64,000 bases of DNA, taken from NCBI GenBank assembly GCA_964017155.1, contig OZ024856.1, positions 45,946,110 to 46,010,109 of the forward strand, read 5' to 3'. This DNA is from Oasisia sp. SBJ-2009 (taxonomy: Eukaryota; Annelida; Polychaeta; Sabellida; Siboglinidae). Below the pieces are notes generated by a model. It had not been told where the DNA came from and did no database searches. It saw only the letters and a program-made list of their open reading frames with translations. Below, piece after piece: positions 55,702-64,000 of this stretch (the first letter of the stretch is position 1; each line of letters begins with the position of its first letter). Made by a program: the position numbers and the translations under genes.

Positions 55702-56238
55702 AATCTTAATTGAAGAAAATTGAAGTAACATGTATGCATAAACTAACTAGTCAATCATTCGGGTGTATTTGATACATCCGCTTTTTGTGAAATGACTAAT
55801 AATCGCTAGGAGCAAACATTTTTTATGGGAATGAGTGGATTGAGTATCTTTAATGTTCTATGTCTAGATAGGTGTCGCATTTATTGCTTCTCTTAATCAC
55901 TAGATGGAACCACGTAAACCAAATTCAAACGGTGTGCTGTATTCGCTGGCCGGCTATGGCCAACCTGGGGAGATTCGGGGTGACCGTCAATGCCCGACTT
56001 GACTGCCAATCGGTTAATGTTTCATGGAGCATTATTTGGGGTGGCTGTGTATTTGATTGTCTTCTTGGTAATTGTTTTTAATGCAAAACTGTTACATTTG
56101 CTTTAAGCTGACGTATGAGAGTCAAATTGTTGGTGTTTCAACAGCTAGACGACACTGTGTTCATAATCGACACAGTTGTTGCTATATGACATTGTTTCTC
56201 GACAGGTTCTATGCCAAGGTGATTCACATCGACCTACT
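55702..56238. other. No gene seen
   Basis: Spacer after CR1 copy C. No exon or repeat recognised. Confidence 0.45.
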
Positions 56239-56251
56239 ACGCCATCTAGTG
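56239..56251 (-). promoter_or_regulatory. CTCF-like motif
   Basis: Reverse complement reads CACTAGATGGCGT, close to the CTCF core. It lies about 50 bp before the candidate exon at 56302. Confidence 0.3.
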
Positions 56252-56301
56252 ATGTCCTGTTGAACCGCTCCCGAACTCCGACTCCGGCGGGAGAGTTTGA
56301 T

Positions 56302-57338
56302 ATGCAGGTAAGGGAGTGATGCTGGCTTGTTGTGCTGACAAGCTGACAGCTTGTGGTGACATCTTAGCATGGTATTCTGTGGCGTAATAGTGCAGTGGTG
56401 CAAAGGTGGACTCGATTGTAATCTATTTTGCTTTCACCTCGTGTTCAGTTATTTTTACAGAAAAGCAAATCTACAAAGTATTCATTACCACATGTCTGTG
56501 ATTTTAAAGTGTAGCTTTGATAAAATCAATTGAAAAACTGCTTACTTATTTAATTGCTGCAGAATATTCAATTCAAATATTCTTGCATCACGACGTGATT
56601 GTCCTATTTCCTGTTGTTGACTTCCTTATTCTCTCAAAAACCCGGAAGACTTTAGAGCATTAAATCACTGACATATATTAAATAAATTTATTTAGATTAC
56701 ATATTTATATTTGGACACCAAAAAAATTGGATTTAATCAAGGAAGCCACTTTAATCCGTTCATACACTATGAACTAGAAACACGATTTGTGATGTGAAAT
56801 AATAATATTTATTTTGTATAGTTCCATATCCACAGCAATTTAGTACTTAACATAAAATATAATACGAAATAAGAACACATGTAACTATATAAATACATAA
56901 TTTAATGACATTCGTTTATAATAACAAATTATAGTGCAAAATAAATACATAAAAGCAGTTCATTCAGTTATAACACTTAGAAATTAATTAGTTAATTAAA
57001 ACTAAATATTTAATAAATTACAGCAGAAATGCTTCCGTGAATTAAATAAGCATCTTTACAGATGCCTTAGAAGATCAAAGTAAAGTTTTAGAAGTGAAAA
57101 TAGTTGGCATAGCGTTCCAAACTGATGCCATGATGACCTCTTGTCTGATTCGCTACCCTTCTGTTGTCAACAGGACACAGACAGACTGACTAGGGAGGGG
57201 GCGTATCCAAGTGAGGGGGCATATCCAACTGAGGGGGCATATCCAAAGCGAGCATACTCACCGAATCGTCACAGCAGTCGGAGGCTGCACTCAGCCGGGA
57301 GTGCATCAAACATTGCTGAAAAGGGTCCATCGTCGTGA
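56302..57338 (+). CDS. Candidate two-exon protein with EGAYP repeats
   Basis: Exon 1 ends ATGCAG|GTAAGG (ATG at 56302) below a CpG-rich patch (CTCCGACTCCGGCGGG). Exon 2 57174-57338 follows TTCTGTTGTCAACAG. Phase 0 join gives MQDTDRLTR, three EGAYP hexapeptide units, then a Ser/Arg-rich tail to TGA; 56 residues. Competing reading: a minus-strand exon 57244-57423 starting MRFSPSAETVNLVRDAIYF and ending CCDDS at donor TCG|GTGAGT. Only one is likely to be real, and neither is recognised. Confidence 0.3.
57193..57246. repeat. 18-bp tandem repeat, three units
   Basis: GAGGGGGC[G/A]TATCCAA followed by two variable bases, three times. In the plus-strand candidate frame it encodes EGAYP plus Ser, Thr or Lys. 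Confidence 0.9.
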
Positions 57339-57786
57339 ATCGACAACCAAGTTGGTCATGTGGACGGAAGTAGATGGCATCTCTCACCAAGTTTACTGTT
57401 TCAGCAGAAGGGCTGAATCGCATCGGGTAAATTTAAGAACATCGGCCGAATGCCGTATTAATCATATGAATTACATGTAAATGAAATAGCTTAAAACTAG
57501 TTAGTTTTCGTGTCTGTACCTGATACATTATGACCAATATGTTGCCAAGAAGTGCCACTGGTCTATGCGAACTGATGTAAATTACAAGTTTTGATTATGA
57601 ATTTATTCTGAAAAAAAATGCATAATTCCAGAGGTATATGCCGGGGAGGGGCCATTGAGACTGAGGGTCTGTACTGTGATCTTTTGTAATGGACCTACTG
57701 TTTCTTTGAATATTCAAAAGTGAGTCTACAAATGGAACTCTGACCCTCAACCAAAGCTGTGTAGCACCAACAGAATACATTGAATG

Positions 57787-57911
57787 TAGTATTGTGTATT
57801 TCCACTGATAGTATTGTATACTGATAGTATTATATATACTTCCGCTGACAGTATTCTATACTTCCACTGATAGTGTTGCATACTTCCACTTATAGTATTG
57901 TATACTTCCAC
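57787..57911. repeat. Degenerate tandem repeat, about 30-bp unit
   Basis: GATAGTATTGTATACTTCCACT-like units repeat about four to five times with length variation. Confidence 0.75.
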
Positions 57912-59564
57912 ATAATTTTTATTTTATATTTTACATAACTGTGCATGCGAGACAAACTGTTTTATAGAAGCTCAACTTATTTATCATCAGGATCAGTGCA
58001 GCAGTATTTTAGTATACATTTTAATTTCTGACTCTTTAATGTGGTAAAATGTATGAACGACTACCATCTTTATGATGGTATCACTTTTTCATTCACTAGT
58101 TTATTATTTATTGTTTAGTTTATTATATGGTTTGTATACGTCGTAAGTTTATGATAAAGCTTGGTACACTGTATACATTATAACTTGCATGCTTTTATAA
58201 TTGTGATGTTGTTTTGATTTCTTGTAACACAATTGTTATGATCAGTCATATGTAGTAATTTTATTTTAAATGTTAAGGTAACCATTATTTGTTTCAATTT
58301 CCGTCCATCTTGCTTCATTGTATAGTATGCACCTACCTACATGTTATTGTTATATACAAATATTGCGTGTTCTCATGGCATACATTTAATTAGTTTATAT
58401 GATGTGAACTGTTACAACAAACTATACATGTCATGAGGATAAGTTTGTTTGTTTGTCCATCGGTTGTTGCCACTGTGGCAAATGTCTTGTTAAATAAATT
58501 ATCAGATATATCGAAGTGCAAGAGTTAGTGGTTATTTCTTTCCTGGTCCAGCTTTACATATGTGTAACTGATATATTACGGGAGTGGCAGATCTCTCTAA
58601 CAGATCGATTTTTACACCACCCCCACACACACTTAAATTTTACATAATTAGAAAGCCCTGCATCTCCCCGTTACGATTATTCCTGTCGTAGAGTTGCGAA
58701 CTGGTGTAGTTTGCATTAATCCAAGGTCACCATCAATCAATCGATTTTAGAAATTGGGCACTTCTGAAAACTTCTTGAACTTCTGCTATTTTATCCTTAA
58801 TATCAATTTATGTTAACAAATGCAGAATGCTAATGCCTATCTGTGCACAATATGTGTATGTGCCAGGGGTTGAGTAGTGACTAGTAATATAGGTTTTTGT
58901 GTAAAAGTACAACATTAATGTGTGTTGAACCCATAAAAACGATTACTTAATAAACATGACCTCCTGTTGCTATGTTCCATTCCCAAGGCAATCTAGATCC
59001 CAAAAATAAATGTATGGCTATAAGAATGAGTGGGCGTAGTGAAGTAAGAATTATACAAATGTCGGATTTATATAAAGGTGGAAGGGATTTCAGAATGTAT
59101 GGTCATGGTTTCATTTATATGGATTTTTCTTATTTATATGTTACAGAGCAACTAAGAAATTAGATCAACCGTAACATATTACTATATAGTTTCATATTTA
59201 TTCTCTAACCTCTCTGCTGTGAACGTTCACATGTTATTTACACAAAAACAATTCCACTCCCTTGGAAAAAAGATTCAAATTTACTGAAACATAATTGTCA
59301 AAACATTTCATTAATGGCAAACATGACTTTGTTGATACAGTTCATTAAACGCGTACAACATTGCAACACTGGGATATGGGCCTTACTTACCCCTTGACTT
59401 CTTAATATCATTACTGCAGTCCTCAACATATTCTAAGCTGATCTCAATAAGAGTTATGATTGTTGTATTTAACTTGATGACTTGGCAGAACTCTGACGTT
59501 GTATATTAATCCCTCTTTGTTTGGCAACATTTATCAAGACGAAGTTCATATTCCTGCTTACACA
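57912..59564. other. No gene seen
   Basis: AT-rich. The frame at 58972-59163 has no features. Confidence 0.5.
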
Positions 59565-59601
<37 letters not shown>

Positions 59602-59792
59602 CCACTCACTCTCTCACACACACCACACACACCCACACACCCACACAATCAAACACACACACACACACACACACATACACACACACACACTCACTCACTC
59701 TCACACACACACCACACACACAAACACACCCACACACCCACACAATCTCACACACACACCACACACACACACCCACACAATAACACACACAC

Positions 59793-59860
<68 letters not shown>

Positions 59861-59881
59861 TCACTCACTCACTCACTCTCA

Positions 59882-59929
<48 letters not shown>

Positions 59930-60001
59930 TCACTCTCACACACACACCAAACACACACACACACCCACACACCCAGACACCCACCCACACACCCACACAA
60001 T

Positions 60002-60048
<47 letters not shown>
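59565..60048. repeat. Long CA repeat with CACTCACT and CACCCACA variants
   Basis: Nearly 480 bp of CA dinucleotides interrupted by ACTC, CCA and AAT variants; the long frames across it are artefacts of composition. Confidence 0.95.
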
Positions 60049-60050
<2 letters not shown>

Positions 60051-60454
60051 TATAAGTTTGACTACAGTTAATACATTTCTAAGATATCACAAAACCACCT
60101 GAACTGATGAAATGGAATCAATGTGTGTGCACACAACATGTAGTGTTTGCATAAAGAACACCAGCAGGGTATGAACCTACCACACACAACACTGAACCGA
60201 CATTACCCTAAACTGTACAAGTAAAAACAATTGGTTTAGAGAAACATTTAGCAGTGCTTTTGCATTAAAACACAGTATTCTGACTGCAATCAGTCACAAC
60301 TGTATTATGACACAACTGTATTATTAGAAAATCAATATACAGGTACATGAACTGACAGGAATACATAATAATTAGTACACGATCTGTAGTAGCATCGTCT
60401 AACACTATACAAAATGTCCTCTAGTTCGTTATCTTCAATAAAATACTCGCTAGG
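60049..60454. other. Spacer between two dinucleotide repeats
   Basis: No gene or repeat recognised. Confidence 0.5.
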
Positions 60455-60503
60455 TGTGCGGGCGTGTGTGTGCGGGCGTGTGTGTGCGGGCGTGTGTGTG
60501 CGG

Positions 60504-60546
<43 letters not shown>

Positions 60547-60632
60547 TGTGTCTGTGTCTGTGTGTCTGTGTGTGTGTCTGTGTGGTGTGTGGGGTGTGTG
60601 TGTGTCCGTGTGGTGTGTGTGTAATAATGAAT
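60455..60632. repeat. TG repeat with GTGTGTGTGCGGGC minisatellite
   Basis: Begins with four units of GTGTGTGTGCGGGC (about 60455-60507), then TG dinucleotides with CTG variants. Its G/T strand is opposite to the CA repeat 400 bp away, so the two form a long inverted pair. Confidence 0.9.
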
Positions 60633-61595
60633 AATGTATGTATAATCCTACATTATATATAATAAAAAGAAAACTATGCAAGTTCAAAGTATGTTCGACA
60701 TTTTTGTTATGTGTATTTAATAGTTGTTTTGTTGATGCAGGTGTTAGGTACACGTATGAAAGGTTGGTAATGTACATGATTATACTGACTGGGTATTTGT
60801 ATTAACTGTGTTTCTTAATTATTAAGAAACAATATTAATAATAATAATGAATATCTCAAAGAAAAGATTATAACCAAAGGTTATTCTATGTAATATTATA
60901 CCTGTGTAAACTTATGCAAACTCATTTTTAAAGGTAACTTAACAATGAATGATCGCAGTTATTTATTCATACATTCAATGTACTATTATTAATATACCAT
61001 AGTTATATTTATTTACTTATTGATGACTAAAGACAATGTAGTTTATTTTGTATAGTAGAAATGATTGTATCTTAAAAAATTACTATCAATAAAATATTGA
61101 TGATTTTATGCATGGTATTAATTCTTTTACAATTATAATTCCAGCCAAAACAGTTATTTGGATAAGCGCGATATACGAAAAATATAATAATTATTACTAT
61201 AGAATGAAAAAATCATGAAATATATCAACAGATATTAAAATAAATATTTTTTAATACAACATAATATAATTCCAACATATAATTAGGTACGTCCCCTTGT
61301 AGTTACATACAAGGCGACGTATACTTAGGCGTGGACGTTCCACATTCGAAATGTAAGAGAGTTCAAGCATTTTTATATCTTTCAATAATATTTACGTACG
61401 TACAACAAATTAACTAAAGCTTACCGTGAGGCTGAGTTGTGTACGATTAAAGCTGTTAAAACATTTATAATATACCTTAAAATGTGCTGTTGCGAGTATA
61501 ACTGTTTCCTACAAGAAAAAAACTTTGAAAAACAAAAGAGAGGGAATGAGGAAGTGGGAGACACTGGGTATATAGCCTGTAGTACAATCTAATGT
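60633..61595. other. AT-rich, no gene seen
   Basis: No repeats or exons recognised. Confidence 0.5.
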
Positions 61596-61860
61596 AACTA
61601 GTTCGGCCAGGGGTACCTCATCGGTTGCTCCTCATAACGTTCCCTGGCACGGTTGGTCACAATCCTTACTCCCTCACAACTGACCGACTTCCGCCGGAAG
61701 TGTTCCTATGGGAGGAAATTACCTGGCCCAAACCCCGGTTCGCCGCACCGGTTGTGACCTCCATAGGATGAGCGTCACTGGTAACCCCTTCCGCCACGTG
61801 CGGTCGGAACACTCAGTTGCAGAAGGTAGCCATTTTGTTTGCTTATAAACCCATGCCGAG
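61596..61860. promoter_or_regulatory. CpG-rich promoter-like region
   Basis: GC- and CpG-rich island in AT-rich DNA with an ETS site CCGGAAGTG (about 61692) and an E-box CACGTG (about 61795), ending GCAGAAGGTAGCCATTTTG. A short ATGGCGTCGCCGACATTTCC frame lies downstream at 62067. The gene it would serve is not visible within the window. Confidence 0.3.
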
Positions 61861-63170
61861 CCTTAGCTGGTGAAATTGTGGTGTCAACTTGTAAAACACG
61901 TAAGCTGATATATCTGACGTTATTTATTTTGTAGCATTACATTACAACTTCGCTTATATGTCATGCTATATCATATAATACATAAAACATGTTAACATGC
62001 ATAACTATAATTATTAATGTAGACTTAACCAGATTCATGGTTCTATAGCGGAAGTTGGGCAACAATATGGCGTCGCCGACATTTCCTCCTTCATAAAATT
62101 AAATAAGGCATTATTTTTAAACGCAGATACATAATACAGTACACCCTACAGTGAATAATATAACTCGCCTTGATATACGATAATTCATAATTTAAAATAA
62201 TAAACACAGGTGGATTAAAACATTATTAGTTATTTTCTTTGATAAATAAATGCAATGCTTACCTACGATTTACATCGACGCAAATCAGCAAGTGGATCCA
62301 TTCATTACATATAAACTATGTTGCCAAGTAATGTTTTGATTACTGAGACATGTATTATCTGTATAATTATATTCACAGTAGAACGATGCTAACAGTTATG
62401 CACAATGATGATAATGTTTGTCTTCCGTAATGCCTTGCTGGTTTGACTATGCATGTTAGCGATACAGAATGTCGACACTGCATGCACCACATGGCAACTA
62501 ATGTAATGTACTACCAACAGTTGCCGTTCTAAAACAACATTACACACATGGCCTACCTTAAAGCAATTGTCTGTAGCAGTCGTCGCTCTCTTTTTGGCGT
62601 CTAATTGTATATCCCAATGTCTGATGACTCCCCAAACTGCAACATGTGCAGCTCATTCGAGACCAACTGTCAAACCACATAGAGCGTCAAATGTATATCG
62701 TTTGCTGAATATCATACGATTCGCTGCACCCGACCCTAAACGAAGCATCCGTAAACACGTGAAGTTGGTCTTGTACTGAAAACCGGGAGAACTGCATTTC
62801 GACTACAACTGCACTTAAAATTCGACAAATCCATGCTTTCGATCGAACGCTTAAGGCATTTGTTTGTAGCAACTGCCATGTTCAACGCGACAGATGTTGC
62901 TAATTATACATTGTCAATTAGTGCGTTCTTGAGCGGGACCAAGAACATACCATTGTCGGAGGCCGCACGTCAGTCTAAGAATGTCCACGGCAGTGAAACA
63001 TTGCATTGTCTGTGTTATACTGACAATGACACATGACAGGTATTACACACGGGCAAATCAAGTTTGCCTTGAATGGCACAAGTAGCTTCGCTGTTCTTGT
63101 CGAATGTGCAAATACCCATGACCGTACCGAATTGCGGCTTAATTAGAATGACGGGTGGGTTGAAAAGGAT
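61861..63170. other. No confident gene
   Basis: The segment 62530-63040 is less AT-biased, with frames at 62567-62779 (no ATG) and 62833-63036 (ATG, LSIERLRHLFVATAMFNATD). It could hold exons, but no splice pair or motif supports this. Confidence 0.35.
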
Positions 63171-63370
63171 TGGTTGATGAAAGTATGGAGGAAGAGGGGT
63201 GTAGAGGGACAGTGAGAATGGAAATAGTAGAGGATAAAGAAAGTGAGGGAGTGGGAGAGGGAGACGGCGAAGGGCCGCCAAGCAGGGAGGAAGGGAGAAA
63301 ATGTTGAGTAGTTTTAAAAGGATGGGATGGGGAGAGGTAAATCAGAACAGAGACAGACAAAGAGAGAAAA
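63171..63370. repeat. GA-rich low-complexity tract
   Basis: Purine-rich plus strand (GGAGGAAG, GGGAGTGGGAGAGGG). The Ser/Pro/Leu-rich minus-strand frames across it are compositional. Confidence 0.8.
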
Positions 63371-63896
63371 ACAACCTCACAAACTTGTTCACTCTGACAC
63401 ATTGTGCATCAGAACGAAAACGGATTGCAGCGCTACTCATTTGTGCATTTCTTTCAACTATTTGCTAAAAATGGACACTGAACGGTTTAAATATTAATAA
63501 AAATAATACAGTTTTTATATAGCGCTAATTCCCACATGACTGATCGTTGCTCTGCACAAGAAATATACTAAATATATATTAATAAATAGAAATGTAAATT
63601 ATATAAATTTATATAACTTATATTAATTTTTTGGTTTTAAGATGTACTAGTAAACCCTTGTATGTAAATTATATAAATTAATTTAAATATTTAAGAATCG
63701 CATAATAACTCAGCCTGCGTCTGATCTAACACTTGATCGAAGGAAGCATAGACCTCTATTCCAACGAGTAATACAGTCACAGAAAAAAACACCTACTCCC
63801 AATATTTGTATTTACTGTTGGGGTAAAATGTAAAACAGAACCAGATGATCGATGCTGCATAGGTTTTCTAATAGGAGTAAGCAATGAATGTAAATA
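63371..63896. other. No gene seen
   Basis: AT-rich with ATATAAATT repeats at 63560-63690. Confidence 0.5.
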
Positions 63897-63990
63897 CGAC
63901 ACACACGTACACGCACACACACGCCACACGCCCCCCCCCCCCCGTACACACACGCACACGCACACGCACACGCGCGCACACTCACACTCA
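63897..63990. repeat. CA/CG repeat with C13 run
   Basis: CACACG-type alternation with C13 at 63931-63943; the alternating CACGCACACG part may adopt Z-DNA. Confidence 0.85.
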
Positions 63991-64000
63991 TCCCCGCCCA

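Noticed and set aside
59565..60048. CRISPR-like regular array
   Set aside because: The apparent periodicity comes from CA repeats with CACTCACT variants; there are no unique spacers, and the DNA is eukaryotic.
59521..60102. 193-codon Thr/His repeat protein
   Set aside because: Pure translation of a CA microsatellite; all frames on both strands are open there.
62567..63036. Possible secreted protein gene (hydrophobic VAVVALFLASNC start)
   Set aside because: The first frame has no ATG and the second no motif; no splice sites link them.

Overview
This is eukaryotic nuclear DNA, most likely from a marine invertebrate. The evidence is split genes with GT-AG introns, CR1-type LINEs, tRNA-derived SINEs, several families of short DNA transposons, a decayed Ty3/Gypsy element and long CA/TG, AT and GA repeats. 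The window alone does not fix the phylum; a lancelet, hemichordate, other deuterostome or lophotrochozoan would all fit. Much of the recognisable sequence is transposon-derived and host coding sequence is sparse.

Host genes, nearly all on the minus strand: (1) a partial two-exon gene of unknown function at 6.2-6.64 kb; (2) a tandem pair of three-exon paralogues of about 101 residues, A (13.5-18.1 kb) and B (22.6-26.5 kb), with identical exon lengths and intron phases; (3) a complete two-exon 110-residue THAP protein (29.3-30.1 kb); (4) an SLC16/monocarboxylate-transporter-like gene in at least five exons whose phases all agree (37.3-42.8 kb, first exon not found). Weaker candidates are a lone transporter-like exon at 43.9 kb, a 51-residue acidic two-exon ORF at 45.2-45.8 kb, and a plus-strand two-exon ORF with EGAYP repeats at 56.3-57.3 kb.

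Mobile elements: three copies of one CR1-like LINE. Copy A (1.1-4.0 kb) and copy B (41.7-42.6 kb) are 5' truncated. Copy C (about 51.5-55.7 kb) is near full length, with an ORF1 (Cys-rich N-terminus plus SGNH esterase) and an ORF2 (endonuclease plus reverse transcriptase). In copy C, ORF1 ends on a canonical -1 frameshift heptamer directly followed by its stop codon, the -1 frame is ORF2, and ORF2 has no AUG before the endonuclease. This is the most interesting signal in the window. Other elements are a TTAA-flanked Kolobok-like element with a THAP-type ORF (19.1-20.4 kb), a 2.07-kb AGTA-flanked transposon with repeated GGTAACGGAATTACA motifs (14.4-16.5 kb), a 417-bp fold-back element with an 8-bp target duplication (26.8-27.2 kb), a TAA-flanked GC-rich Harbinger-like MITE (25.4-25.9 kb), a hAT-like MITE (4.65-4.91 kb), four copies of a MITE carrying ACCCGTCCA motifs, four tRNA-SINE copies with two kinds of head, and a minus-strand Gypsy relic (31.6-34.9 kb) that lost RNase H and was split by a SINE.

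The remainder is AT-rich intergenic or intronic sequence with microsatellites (9.1, 21.4, 40.1, 59.6-60.6 and 63.9 kb) and two recent tandem duplications (47.35 and 49.96 kb). All gene models come from reading frames, splice-site agreement and motif recognition by eye; no database search was possible.
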